Source: Flavobacteriia bacterium 40-80
GTDB lineage: Bacteria > Bacteroidota > Bacteroidia > Flavobacteriales_D > Crocinitomicaceae
Reading direction: 5' to 3'
NCBI GenBank assembly: GCA_001899145.1
Contig: MKVF01000009.1
Span: 1-64,000 of the forward strand
Length of the DNA: 64,000 bases
The position numbers were made by a program, and so were the translations under genes. Position 1 is the stretch's first letter. Each line of letters starts with the position of its first letter. Shown piece after piece: positions 35,875 to 44,153 of the stretch. The notes under the pieces are model-generated. The model saw only the letters and a program-made list of their open reading frames with translations, had not been told where the DNA came from and did not search any database.

Positions 35875-37431
35875 ATGAATGCTATTTTTAATCTGAAAAA
35901 TATTCCTACCCTGATAACGGGAATCATACTATTAATAACAGGGCCTATACTCAGTCAAACCGGTGCAGGAACAGCTATTACAGCTAACGGTCAGCGGATC
36001 GTAAGCGCTTCCGATACAGTTTTTGAATATGCGGAGACGTTTTATATAGGGCCTGCCGCTCAATGGGAAATAGCAGGAGTACTTGTCATATACAGTAAAA
36101 ATGTCTGGATCGCTCCTTCCGCAAAAATCACAGGCACGGGAAAGCTTATCATTGCAGCACCGGGAAGTAATCCTTTATATACAGGTACAGCTCCCACCAT
36201 TATTGACGGGAATAACGGTAACTATATTACCCTTAATATCGAACATAAAAATCCCGCGAATATTCTCCTTTCAGACATTTCAGATCCGGGTTATAATGTG
36301 GAGAACCCGACCTATGAAAAAGCGGCAGCACTCAATATCGGTGCGGATTTCTCATTTGAAGCTGACGGAGCAGATGTTCTGTTGAACGGCAATGACTTTT
36401 TATTTAATGAAAATGCCACTATCCGCAATTTCAGCGCGCAACGGATGGTTGTTACAAATAATACAGTGAATGGTCATTTGATAAAGCAAAACAGCAATCC
36501 GGAAACATTTGATTTTCCTATAGGGATCGCAGAAGGTGATTATACTCCTGCCTCTATCACCGGAAGCAATACTTATTACGTGAGCGTTACGGATTATTCA
36601 TTTATTGATTCTTTTATCACGGCACCGGAAAAAGGAATGGACAGAGCATGGCATATATACGGCGGAACGGCAAATTCTATGACATTGCAGCATAATTCGT
36701 CCTTAACAGACGGCTCACATTATATTGATGAGAAAGCCTCCATAATACAGCACCTGGGAAACGGCGTATGGAGCAGCTTCACGGCAACGGACTATGTAGC
36801 TTCAGGTGTACATTCCAATACAGCAAACATTCCTTCTGCCATTCCTGACTTTGACAAAGAATCAGCATGGTTCAGCAAAGCAAATAATGTCATTAATCCT
36901 TTGCTTATAGGATTGCTCAATTTCGACGCGTACAGGAAAGATGAAACGATCGAATTACAATGGAGCACGATTACAGAACACAATTGTAAAATATTTGAAA
37001 TCGAACGCAGCAAAGACTGTGAAATATGGAACAAGATCGGATTCAAAGAATCTTTGTCAGGAGGAGAGAACGGGCACCAAAAACTGGATTATACATTTAT
37101 TGATTTGCAACCAATTACCGGATACAATTATTATCGTCTGAAACAGATTGACCAAAACGGGAATTTTACTTACAGCATTATTTGCTCAGCCTTGTTTGAC
37201 AAGCTTATCACCTATCCTTCACCGGTAAAAGATAACCTGTATATTTCAGGGCTTTCAGGAAAAGAAACTATCCATATCCGGAACATGACCGGGAAGCAAA
37301 TCAGGGAAGCCCGTGCGGAAGATTTTACCATCAGCATTAATCTGAACGACCTTAGTGACGGAATATACCATATTGATGTAGTGTCCGATAATGATATCCT
37401 TCTTTCCAGAAAGATAATCATTAATAAATAA
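35875..37431 (+). CDS. T9SS-sorted surface protein, copy 1
   Basis: 518 aa with an N-terminal signal (IPTLITGIILLITGPILSQ). A repetitive beta-rich middle, possibly a beta-helix, includes FEYAETFYIGPAAQWEIAGVLV, VWIAPSAKITGTGKLII, VLLNGNDFLFNENATI and MVVTNNTVNGHLIKQN. A fibronectin-like region common in T9SS cargo follows near 345 (LLNFDAYRKDETIELQWSTITEHNCKIFEIERSKD, YNYYRLKQIDQNG). A type A sorting domain ends the protein (ITYPSPVKDNLYISG...DGIYHIDVVSDNDILLSRKIIIN). Paralogue at 38970. Ends at a hairpin terminator. Confidence 0.85.
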   Translation: MNAIFNLKNIPTLITGIILLITGPILSQTGAGTAITANGQRIVSASDTVFEYAETFYIGPAAQWEIAGVLVIYSKNVWIAPSAKITGTGKLIIAAPGSNPLYTGTAPTIIDGNNGNYITLNIEHKNPANILLSDISDPGYNVENPTYEKAAALNIGADFSFEADGADVLLNGNDFLFNENATIRNFSAQRMVVTNNTVNGHLIKQNSNPETFDFPIGIAEGDYTPASITGSNTYYVSVTDYSFIDSFITAPEKGMDRAWHIYGGTANSMTLQHNSSLTDGSHYIDEKASIIQHLGNGVWSSFTATDYVASGVHSNTANIPSAIPDFDKESAWFSKANNVINPLLIGLLNFDAYRKDETIELQWSTITEHNCKIFEIERSKDCEIWNKIGFKESLSGGENGHQKLDYTFIDLQPITGYNYYRLKQIDQNGNFTYSIICSALFDKLITYPSPVKDNLYISGLSGKETIHIRNMTGKQIREARAEDFTISINLNDLSDGIYHIDVVSDNDILLSRKIIINK

Positions 37432-37458
37432 TTTTCTATCTGTAACAACAAAAACCAG

Positions 37459-37495
37459 AGATCCCGTATATCGATGATTTACGGGATCTTTATTT
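37459..37495 (+). terminator. Terminator of the first duplicated pair
   Basis: A 10-bp stem AGATCCCGTA (37459-37468) with TACGGGATCT (37480-37489) and an 11-nt loop is followed by TTATTT. Confidence 0.75.
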
Positions 37496-37533
37496 ACAAA
37501 CGACCAGCCTTTTCCCAGGAAATTATTTTACAA

Positions 37534-37551
37534 TAAATAAACATTTATTAA
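37534..37551. repeat. 18-bp sequence repeated at the end of each duplication unit, copy 1
   Basis: TAAATAAACATTTATTAA, containing the inverted repeat AATAAA-CA-TTTATT, is identical to 40675-40692. It lies at the right end of each copy of the ~3-kb unit, and weaker similarity continues for about 20 further bases. Confidence 0.75.
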
Positions 37552-37584
37552 TTTAAGAAACTTGTATTTAAACGGAGAAGCCGG

Positions 37585-37820
37585 TACTTTTTTGGAATCG
37601 CTGACCTCACAGAGTGGATACCAGTCATCTGCAGCAATGCGGTATTATAAGACTTCGAAAGATGCGAGTACAGAACTGTTCACGAACGATTACCAAAAGG
37701 AATCATCAAAGCTACGAGGTGATTTCAACAGTAAAAGGAACTATTCAGCCAGAGTTTACAATAGCAGAAATACATATGACTGATTTTAAGCGGAATAAGG
37801 ATTATAAAATAATTAAATAG
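37585..37820 (+). pseudogene. Decayed 3' fragment of the A2M gene
   Basis: The frame at 37562-37783 contains LESLTSQSGYQSSAAMRYYKTSKDASTELF, aligning to the A2M C-terminus at 34550-34640 (LEPLTAQSGYQSSATMWYYQTSKDASTELF). After an indel the other frame continues SYEVISTVKGTIQPEFTIAE, matching SYDVIATVKGTIQSGFATAE of A2M. There is no start, signal peptide or upstream coding region, and at least one frameshift. It is therefore a relic marking the left edge of the second duplication unit, not a gene. Confidence 0.9.
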
Positions 37821-37951
37821 AATAAAATAATCCATCATCATATCCTAATCACATAATGGTACGTTGTGTGATTTAAAATACTTGATTTCTATTTATCTAG
37901 AATCAGCAAATACCTTATTCACTGTATACTTTCTTGCTTCAAATCACAATG
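37821..37951 (+). other. AT-rich spacer between the A2M relic and the second operator
   Basis: No open reading frame of note, no strong hairpin with T-run and no promoter box that I can support. It is longer than the corresponding spacer in copy 1 and contains an imperfect CACATAATGG...TTGTGTG inverted element around 37850-37870. Confidence 0.5.
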
Positions 37952-38022
37952 TTAGGTATAAATACCTGATTTAAAAAGGGTATTTATACTCTTGCCCGGC
38001 TTTAATTTAATTTATAAAATTG
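37952..38022 (+). promoter_or_regulatory. Operator and promoter of the second duplicated gene pair
   Basis: TTAGGTATAAATACCTGA (37952-37969) is a near-perfect palindrome. GTATTTATACTCTTGC at 37980-37995 is identical to copy 1, again exactly 28 bases after the palindrome start. After TTGC and 19 bases comes TAAAATTG (38015-38022), one mismatch from TAnnTTTG. The sequence between these blocks has diverged, so the blocks appear selectively kept. Confidence 0.65.
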
Positions 38023-38163
38023 TTTTAATTAATAATTGCTTTTGAAGATTCCTGAACTGTATCAGTTTAAGAATCTTCAAAATACAGATTAATTGGTGTT
38101 ACAACGATGTTTAGAACAACAAATTTTAAAATAAAGTAAATAATACCCATAAAATCAATTATT

Positions 38164-38940
38164 ATGAAAAAGCTTAGCTTAGCATTTTTTTCTGTTGCTA
38201 TCATAGCATTCAGTATTACAGCACAAACCAAGATCAAGGACGGAACCGTTCCCGGAGGCTCACTGATTCCGAACGCAGATGCCATATTAGAGTTGGAAAG
38301 CAGTAATAAAGGCCTACTCTTACCTCGTGTAGAACTGGACAGTACCGGCTTGCCCTCTCCTCTTTCAAGCCACGTACAGGGAATGACTGTTTATAATACA
38401 AAAAAAACAGCAGACGTATTGCCCGGAATCTATTACAATGACGGGAACAGCTGGAAAAGTTTAATCACAACTAAAGTAATAGTAGACACAGTCGTAATCC
38501 TGAATGTCGGAGAAAGCTTCGTTTATTATAAGAAAGACGTACCTTTAACTGCTGCCAAACCTCTGTTGCGAGATCACTTTTCTGATGTACCTGTATTAGA
38601 AGGGCTCAGGCTGGAAGCATCTTACTATGCTGATCAAAACTTCTATATACCCAGATGGTATAATGTTTCCGGTACTACAAAAAAATACACCTATACCTGT
38701 ATCTCTGGTGCAACAGTCAACTATGATGAGGCTAATCAAACATTATTGAACGGACAATTTGAAAACGTAGATGGAGATAATATTGTCTATGCCAGTGCTA
38801 CCGCTGCTGAAACTGTTACAGTCGATCTGATTATCAATGAGAAGTGGTACCGGGTATTATGGTATGTGTTTAAGGACAGAAGTGTTAATGCAACAAATAA
38901 CAGCCTTACCGTCCGCATTTCCATTACACGTTTACATTAA
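38164..38940 (+). CDS. Secreted KIKDG-type protein, copy 2
   Basis: 258 aa, the same length as the copy at 35066, with long identical runs (LELESSNKGLLLPRV, LDSTGLPSPLSSH, HFSDVPVLEGLRLE, YIPRWYNVSGTT, RISITRLH). The signal peptide (LSLAFFSVAIIAFSITAQ) and the middle region around residues 105-125 have diverged most. No catalytic motif or sorting domain is visible. The ATG follows the same AAAATCAATTATT leader sequence as copy 1. Likely co-transcribed with the T9SS gene 29 bases downstream. Function unknown. Confidence 0.8.
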   Translation: MKKLSLAFFSVAIIAFSITAQTKIKDGTVPGGSLIPNADAILELESSNKGLLLPRVELDSTGLPSPLSSHVQGMTVYNTKKTADVLPGIYYNDGNSWKSLITTKVIVDTVVILNVGESFVYYKKDVPLTAAKPLLRDHFSDVPVLEGLRLEASYYADQNFYIPRWYNVSGTTKKYTYTCISGATVNYDEANQTLLNGQFENVDGDNIVYASATAAETVTVDLIINEKWYRVLWYVFKDRSVNATNNSLTVRISITRLH

Positions 38941-38969
38941 TTGAATATTAATACGTTAAAATCACTTTT

Positions 38970-40535
38970 ATGAATAATTCTATTCTTAATCGGATAAACA
39001 TTCCTGTTTTGATAGTAGTCTTAACATTACTCATAACAGGAACGGGAATCAGTCAGACAGGAGTAGGAACAGCTGTTGTAGACAACAGCCACCGCAGCAT
39101 AAGTTCCGCAGATACTGTCTTTGAATATGTTGAATCTTTTTATATCGGACCGGCTGCTAAATGGGATATCTCAGGAGTACTTGTTTTGTACAGTAAGAGT
39201 GTATGGATCGCCCCCTCAGCAACTATTACGGGAAACGGGAAATTGGTCATTGCATCACCGGGAAGCAATCCTTTGTATACAAGCATGGCAGGCAGCACAA
39301 TCATTGACGGCAACAATGGACAACATATCCTCCTTGATATCCAACATAAAAATCCCGAAAATATTCTTCTGTCAGATGTTGCTGATCCCGGCTATGGCAC
39401 CATTAATCCTTCAGCAGAAAAAGCGGCGGCGCTGAATATCGGAGGAGATTTTTCGTTTGAATCGGACGGCGCTGATGTCCTGTTAAACGGGTATGATTTT
39501 CTATTCGGAGAAAATGCTACACTAAGCAATTACAGCTCACAGCGGATGGTTGTGACGGGAAATACTGTAAATGGTCATTTGATAAAACAAAACAGTATTC
39601 CGGCTGCATTTACCTTCCCTGTAGGAATTGCCGAAGGAGATTATACTCCCGCTTCCATTACAGGAAGTAGTGAGTATCACGTTAGTGTCACCGACTATTC
39701 CTTTATCAATTCGCTGGTTACAGCTCCGGAAGAAGGAATGAACAGGGCATGGCACATATATGGGGGAACGGCTGCTTCTCTGACCTTACAGCATAATACT
39801 CTTTCCAACGGATTATCTTATGTTGATGCAGATGCTTTTATAACACAGCATCAGAGTAGTGGTGTATGGAGCAACATACCTTCTGCAGATTATGTATCCT
39901 CAGGAGTACACTCTAATACAACCACAATTCCCTCTGCTATTCCTCCTACATCCACGCCCTCTTCATGGTTCAGTAAATCAAATGATGTAGCCAGTCCACT
40001 TCCTATCGGACTGCTGACTTTCAATGCAGAAAAACAGGGAAGAACCGTTGAACTAAAGTGGATCACTGTCACTGAGCACAATAACAACTTGTTTGAAATT
40101 GAAAGAAGTGAAGATGGAAAAACATGGGATAATATAGGAAAAAAAGCTTCTTTGTCAGGAGGATCAGACGGACATCAGCAATTAAATTATAATTTTTTTG
40201 ATTTAAAGCCAGTCATCGGATATAATTATTACCGCTTAAAACAAGTTGACTACGACGGAAAATACTCTTATAGTCCTGTACGTTCCGTCTTATTTAATGA
40301 ACTTGTTATCTATCCTGTTCCAACAAAAGATTTTCTCCATATTTCAGGTCTTTCAGGAAAGGAAATTATTCGTATCCGGGATCTTACCGGAAGAGAGATA
40401 AAGAGCATGAGCAACACTAGTTCTACGATAACTACCAATATCAATCTGAATGATCTTAGTGATGGAATATATTACATTGACATATTCTCTGACAATACGA
40501 TCGTTTTGTCACAAAAAATAATGGTTACTAAATAA
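38970..40535 (+). CDS. T9SS-sorted surface protein, copy 2
   Basis: 521 aa, paralogue of the 518-aa product at 35875 and collinear with it throughout: signal segment (IPVLIVVLTLLITGTGISQ), beta-rich middle (VWIAPSATITGNGKLVIASPGSNPLYT, ADVLLNGYDFLFGENATL), fibronectin-like block (LPIGLLTFNAEKQGRTVELKWITVTEHNNNLFEIERSEDG) and type A sorting domain (YPVPTKDFLHISGLSGKEIIRIRDLTGREI...DGIYYIDIFSDNTIVLSQKIMV). Both copies are intact, so the pair has probably been kept by selection. Ligand unknown. Confidence 0.85.
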   Translation: MNNSILNRINIPVLIVVLTLLITGTGISQTGVGTAVVDNSHRSISSADTVFEYVESFYIGPAAKWDISGVLVLYSKSVWIAPSATITGNGKLVIASPGSNPLYTSMAGSTIIDGNNGQHILLDIQHKNPENILLSDVADPGYGTINPSAEKAAALNIGGDFSFESDGADVLLNGYDFLFGENATLSNYSSQRMVVTGNTVNGHLIKQNSIPAAFTFPVGIAEGDYTPASITGSSEYHVSVTDYSFINSLVTAPEEGMNRAWHIYGGTAASLTLQHNTLSNGLSYVDADAFITQHQSSGVWSNIPSADYVSSGVHSNTTTIPSAIPPTSTPSSWFSKSNDVASPLPIGLLTFNAEKQGRTVELKWITVTEHNNNLFEIERSEDGKTWDNIGKKASLSGGSDGHQQLNYNFFDLKPVIGYNYYRLKQVDYDGKYSYSPVRSVLFNELVIYPVPTKDFLHISGLSGKEIIRIRDLTGREIKSMSNTSSTITTNINLNDLSDGIYYIDIFSDNTIVLSQKIMVTK

Positions 40536-40579
40536 TAAACGTTTTCTACTCAAAAACAACAAATCAAGAACAAATGTAC

Positions 40580-40614
40580 AACCCCGAAAGCAATGATTTT
40601 CGGGGTTTGCTTTT
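40580..40614 (+). terminator. Terminator of the second duplicated pair
   Basis: A 10-bp stem AACCCCGAAA (40580-40589) with TTTCGGGGTT (40598-40607) is followed by TGCTTTT. The sequence is unrelated to the copy 1 terminator although its position is equivalent. Confidence 0.75.
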
Positions 40615-40674
40615 AAACAATAAAAACTCTTCTGTCCCTTAAATTCAGCATTATCATCAACAATATTTCCTGAT

Positions 40675-40692
40675 TAAATAAACATTTATTAA
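40675..40692. repeat. 18-bp sequence repeated at the end of each duplication unit, copy 2
   Basis: TAAATAAACATTTATTAA, identical to 37534-37551; it marks the approximate right edge of the second unit. Confidence 0.75.
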
Positions 40693-40722
40693 CTTGATAA
40701 GTTTGTGTTCGGATAGTGAAGC

Positions 40723-40736
40723 GTATAATTTTATAC
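40723..40736. promoter_or_regulatory. Palindrome upstream of the 3-hydroxyacyl-CoA dehydrogenase gene
   Basis: GTATAATTTTATAC is a perfect 6-2-6 inverted repeat, 77 bases before the ATG. TAACTTTA at 40793-40800 could be the -7 element. The GTAT...ATAC ends loosely recall the operator at 34845, but the spacing differs. Confidence 0.3.
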
Positions 40737-40813
40737 TTATAACATATTCGATATAAATAGTACGTGTCGAGTGGTTTTAATACTTGAAAAAATAACTTTA
40801 AAACACGAAGAAT

Positions 40814-41710
40814 ATGAGCTTCAAAAATGTAACAGTGGCAGGTAGTGGCGTTTTGGGATCACAAATTGCATTTCAATCTGCATTTCATGGATTTAATGTT
40901 TGTGTTTATGATATCAACGACGACATCCTTGAAAAAACAAAAGAAACGTTTAAAAAACTTGCCGAGGCCTTTAAAAAAGATCTCCATGCAACTCAGGAAC
41001 AAATTGACAAAGCATTTGCCAATTTGAGAACAACATCGGATCTGGAAAAAGCGGTAAGTGAAGCAGATCTTTTAATCGAAGCCATTCCTGAAAACCCATC
41101 AATAAAAACGGCATTTTATCAAAAAGTATCACAACTGGCTCCAAAAAAAACGGTATTCGCAACAAACACATCTACATTGATGCCGAGTACCTTTGCAGAA
41201 TCAACAGGAAGACCGAAACAATTTCTTGCCTTACATTTTGCAAATGAAATATGGAAGCATAACACAGCCGAAATTATGGGACATCCGGGAACTGATAAAG
41301 GCGTTTTTAACAGTGTTGTCGCCTTTGCAAAAGAGATAGGAATGGTCGCTTTGCCTTTACACAAAGAACAACCCGGTTATATTGTAAATTCATTATTAGT
41401 CCCTCTTCTGTCCGCTGCGACAAATTTACTGGTAAATGGTGTTGCAGATGTAGAAACAATCGACAAAACATGGATGGTTGCAACCGGAGCGCCGTTAGGG
41501 CCTTTCGGAATCCTGGATGTTGTTGGTATTACAACTGCCTACAATATCAACAAGATGTCTGCCGAACAAACAAAAGATCCTCTGAAAATTAAAACAGTGG
41601 AATACCTGAAAGAAAACTTTATTGACAAAGGAAAACTCGGCACTGCAACCGGCGAAGGGTTTTATAAATACCCAAATCCCTCCTACCTGAACAAGGATTT
41701 TTTAAAATAA
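40814..41710 (+). CDS. 3-hydroxyacyl-CoA dehydrogenase (3-hydroxybutyryl-CoA dehydrogenase-like)
   Basis: Cytosolic NAD(P)-dependent oxidoreductase of fatty-acid beta-oxidation or butyryl-type metabolism. 298 aa. The Rossmann motif VTVAGSGVLGSQIAFQSA, with DIND at the end of strand 2 binding the ribose, is at the N-terminus. The catalytic His is in LALHFANEIWKHNTAEIM, where most homologues have HFFNP; FATNTSTLMPSTFA precedes it. The C-terminal domain has GYIVNSLLVPLLSAATNLL and GPFGILDVVGI. The altered HFANEIW motif suggests a divergent subgroup. It has its own promoter; the HdeD-like gene starts 35 bases later. Confidence 0.9.
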   Translation: MSFKNVTVAGSGVLGSQIAFQSAFHGFNVCVYDINDDILEKTKETFKKLAEAFKKDLHATQEQIDKAFANLRTTSDLEKAVSEADLLIEAIPENPSIKTAFYQKVSQLAPKKTVFATNTSTLMPSTFAESTGRPKQFLALHFANEIWKHNTAEIMGHPGTDKGVFNSVVAFAKEIGMVALPLHKEQPGYIVNSLLVPLLSAATNLLVNGVADVETIDKTWMVATGAPLGPFGILDVVGITTAYNINKMSAEQTKDPLKIKTVEYLKENFIDKGKLGTATGEGFYKYPNPSYLNKDFLK

Positions 41711-41744
41711 CTTTAAATCAGAATTTTAACTTAAATCTTCAATT

Positions 41745-42377
41745 ATGGCAACAATTATGAAAAGTCTTACCAACACAGTCAAACATTGGTATATTCCACT
41801 TGTTATTGGTATTATTTTTATCTTTTTGGGAATCTATTCCCTCACGGTTCCGTTAGCAACTTACCTCACGCTTGCAACATTATTCAGCCTGTCTTTCATT
41901 GCATCAGGATTATTTGATATTGTTTTCTCCCTGCAAAATAGTAAAAATCTTCATGGATGGGGCTGGTACCTGGTAAGCGGAATCCTGACACTTCTGATAG
42001 GAATATATTTGTTTATACTTCCTCCTCTATCTGTAGGATTGCTTCCTTATTTCGTAGGTTTCACAGTACTGTTCCGGTCATTTCAGTTATTGGGATTTGC
42101 CTTTGACCTTAAAGAACTCAGGTTTACCAATTGGGGCAATGTTGCATTAGTCAGCATCGGCGGAATTATTTTATCCATCCTGTTGCTAATCAATCCGGTA
42201 TTTACAGGTTTTTCACTCGTAACATTAACAGGACTGGCTTTTTTAGTAGCCGGAATTTCGTCTGTGATTCTCGCTTTTAGCCTAAGAAAATTAAAAAATT
42301 ATCCGGATAAGCTATCGAATGAGCTGAAACATAAAATTAAAACCCTTCAGGAGGAAATTGATGAACATCTTAAATAA
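41745..42377 (+). CDS. HdeD/DUF308-family membrane protein
   Basis: 210 aa with six membrane segments arranged as helical pairs, e.g. WYIPLVIGIIFIFLGIYSL, LATLFSLSFIASGLFDIVF, GWYLVSGILTLLIGIYLFILPP, VALVSIGGIILSILLLINP and LVTLTGLAFLVAGISSVILAF. The recurring G-x-x-x-I/L-x-G-I-Y pattern typifies HdeD/DUF308 proteins, some of which are linked to acid stress in enterobacteria; the role here is unknown. The C-terminus is a charged helix (DKLSNELKHKIKTLQEEIDEHLK), probably a coiled coil in the cytosol. A strong terminator follows. Confidence 0.85.
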   Translation: MATIMKSLTNTVKHWYIPLVIGIIFIFLGIYSLTVPLATYLTLATLFSLSFIASGLFDIVFSLQNSKNLHGWGWYLVSGILTLLIGIYLFILPPLSVGLLPYFVGFTVLFRSFQLLGFAFDLKELRFTNWGNVALVSIGGIILSILLLINPVFTGFSLVTLTGLAFLVAGISSVILAFSLRKLKNYPDKLSNELKHKIKTLQEEIDEHLK

Positions 42378-42379
42378 AA

Positions 42380-42412
42380 AGAAACAGGACGGTTAACCGT
42401 CCTGTTTCTTCT
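42380..42412 (+). terminator. Rho-independent terminator after the HdeD-like gene
   Basis: A perfect 13-bp stem AGAAACAGGACGG/CCGTCCTGTTTCT (42380-42392 with 42397-42409) with a TTAA loop begins 2 bases after the stop. Confidence 0.8.
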
Positions 42413-42435
42413 ACAATTATTTGAAATATAAATCT

Positions 42436-42443
42436 TACTTTTG
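42436..42443 (+). promoter_or_regulatory. -7 promoter element of the five-gene cluster
   Basis: TACTTTTG fits TAnnTTTG and lies just after the terminator at 42380. It would drive the tightly packed genes from 42501 to 50925, with a leader of about 50 nt. Confidence 0.5.
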
Positions 42444-42500
42444 TTTATAGCCTGAGGAATTTTGGAACGATTTTTTAGGAAGCGTACAAAAAAGAAAAAT

Positions 42501-42977
42501 ATGAACTGTTATTTGCTGTTTATTCTGTTTACATTGAACACGCTGACATTAAGTGATGCCCGGCAGCTGTTCGGAAATGCCGGTTCAGATGAATCAGCAG
42601 CAGATAAATTCTTTGAGTCAGCGGAAAAATATAATGGAACCAATACTACGCTTCTGGCTTATAAAGGTGCTGCTTATGCAATAAAAGCAAAATTCTCCAA
42701 AGGATTAATGGACAAAAAGGAATTATTTAAAACAGGAGCCGGGCTTATTGAAAACAGTGTAAAAAAAGAGCCGGGCAATTTTGAGATCAGAATGATCCGC
42801 CTTGGCATCCAGGTTAATGCGCCCAAAATCACCGGCTATCAATCCAACATTTCCGAAGATAAAGCTTTCCTGCTGAAAGAATATAAAAATCAACCCGCTG
42901 ATTTAAAGAATTTGTTCAAAGATTTTACGAAAAAAAACGATATTTACACTCCTGAAGAACTTAAAATGATCCAATAA
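42501..42977 (+). CDS. Secreted protein of unknown function, first gene of the lipid/glycosyl cluster
   Basis: 158 aa. Signal-peptide-like start (MNCYLLFILFTLNTLTLSDA). The mature part is helical, and ADKFFESAEKYNGTNTTLLAYKGAAYAIKAKFS with NSVKKEPGNFEIRMIRLGIQ suggests TPR-like repeats. ATG 42501 is preferred to TTG 42462 because the longer reading would put a basic stretch (RKRTKKKN) before the signal core. It begins the run of genes to 50925; the next gene starts 3 bases after its stop. Small proteins of this kind accompany GT2-DUF2062 and MMPL genes in other Bacteroidota as far as I recall. Confidence 0.7.
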   Translation: MNCYLLFILFTLNTLTLSDARQLFGNAGSDESAADKFFESAEKYNGTNTTLLAYKGAAYAIKAKFSKGLMDKKELFKTGAGLIENSVKKEPGNFEIRMIRLGIQVNAPKITGYQSNISEDKAFLLKEYKNQPADLKNLFKDFTKKNDIYTPEELKMIQ

Positions 42978-42980
42978 CAG

Positions 42981-44153
42981 ATGAGTGTTGCCGAAGAAAT
43001 CCGCCAACTTTTCGTACAGACCAACACCTGCGTGATTATTCCCACTTACAATAATCACAAAACATTGCGTCGTGTAATTGACAACAGCCTGTTATATACC
43101 GACCGTATCATTATTGTAAATGACGGCTCAACAGATTCGACACGGGAAATTCTCGGAGATTATCCGCAGCTGGAAATTATCCATCTGGAAAAAAATCAGG
43201 GAAAGGGTAACGGAATCAGGACAGGATTCAAAAAAGCAAAAGAACAGGGTTATCAGAACGCGATCACCATTGATTCGGACGGACAGCATTTTCCCGAAGA
43301 TTTTATTGCCTTCCTCCGGGAGATCAGAGAAGCCGGAGAACCTGTCTTACTGATCGGCTCAAGAAATATGGACAGCGAAAATGTTCCGAAAAAGAGCAGC
43401 TTCGGGAACAAATTCTCCAATTTTTGGTTCAAAGTAGAAACGGGGATCAAGCTCAACGATACCCAATCAGGTTTTCGCTCCTATCCGCTGAATTTCATCC
43501 CGAAACGGTTTTTCACTAAAAAGTTTGAATTTGAGATCGAAGTTATTGTCCGTACAGCATGGAAAGGGATTCAGGTAAAAAATATTCCCATTAAGATCCT
43601 GTATGATCCTTCGGAGCGTGTCAGCCACTTCCGCCCTTTCAAGGACTTTACACGCATCAGCATCCTGAACACAGTGCTGGTGCTGATTACATTTTTATAT
43701 ATTCATCCGCGTAATTTCCTCCGAAGCTTTAAAAAAAAAAGCTTTAAAAACTTCATAAAGGAAAACATCCTCCAGGCAGACGCTTCTAACCTGAATATCG
43801 CACTTTCCATTGGCTTGGGCTTACTGATCGGGCTTTCGCCGTTATGGGGATTTCACACCTTTCTCGCTATTTTTCTTCCACATGTCTTAAAGCTCAACAA
43901 AGCGCTCAGCTTTGCAGCTTCTAACATAAGCATTCCTCCGATGATTCCGTTTATTATCATTGGCTCTCTTTACACAGGTTCCGTTTTTACCGGTGATAAT
44001 GCCGCTCTTCATCTGCCCGATAAGCTGACAGTTGAATATGCAAAAAACCACCTGACAACCTACCTTATCGGAAGCTCTGTACTTGCAATATTCGTCAGCA
44101 CCATTACAGCTTCACTTATTTATTTAATTTTGCTGGTTTCCAAACGAAAATAG
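42981..44153 (+). CDS. Glycosyltransferase family 2 fused to DUF2062
   Basis: 390 aa. Residues ~15-230 are a GT2 domain (CVIIPTYNNHKTLRRVIDN, IIIVNDGSTDSTREIL, GKGNGIRTGFKKA, ITIDSDGQHFPEDF with the acidic DSD motif, DTQSGFRSYPL), of the dolichol-phosphate mannosyltransferase type. A basic linker (RSFKKKSFKNF) leads to a DUF2062 membrane domain, residues ~265-385 (ALSIGLGLLIGLSPLWGFHTFLAIFLPHVLKLNKALSFAASNISIPP). It probably transfers a sugar to a lipid carrier or lipid product at the inner membrane. Directly abuts the MMPL-PlsC gene: stop at 44151-44153, next ATG at 44154. Confidence 0.9.
   Translation: MSVAEEIRQLFVQTNTCVIIPTYNNHKTLRRVIDNSLLYTDRIIIVNDGSTDSTREILGDYPQLEIIHLEKNQGKGNGIRTGFKKAKEQGYQNAITIDSDGQHFPEDFIAFLREIREAGEPVLLIGSRNMDSENVPKKSSFGNKFSNFWFKVETGIKLNDTQSGFRSYPLNFIPKRFFTKKFEFEIEVIVRTAWKGIQVKNIPIKILYDPSERVSHFRPFKDFTRISILNTVLVLITFLYIHPRNFLRSFKKKSFKNFIKENILQADASNLNIALSIGLGLLIGLSPLWGFHTFLAIFLPHVLKLNKALSFAASNISIPPMIPFIIIGSLYTGSVFTGDNAALHLPDKLTVEYAKNHLTTYLIGSSVLAIFVSTITASLIYLILLVSKRK

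Noticed and set aside
37562-37820. Two small overlapping reading frames with no upstream signals
   Set aside because: Their sequences are successive frames of one relic of the A2M 3' end; neither has a plausible start or N-terminus.
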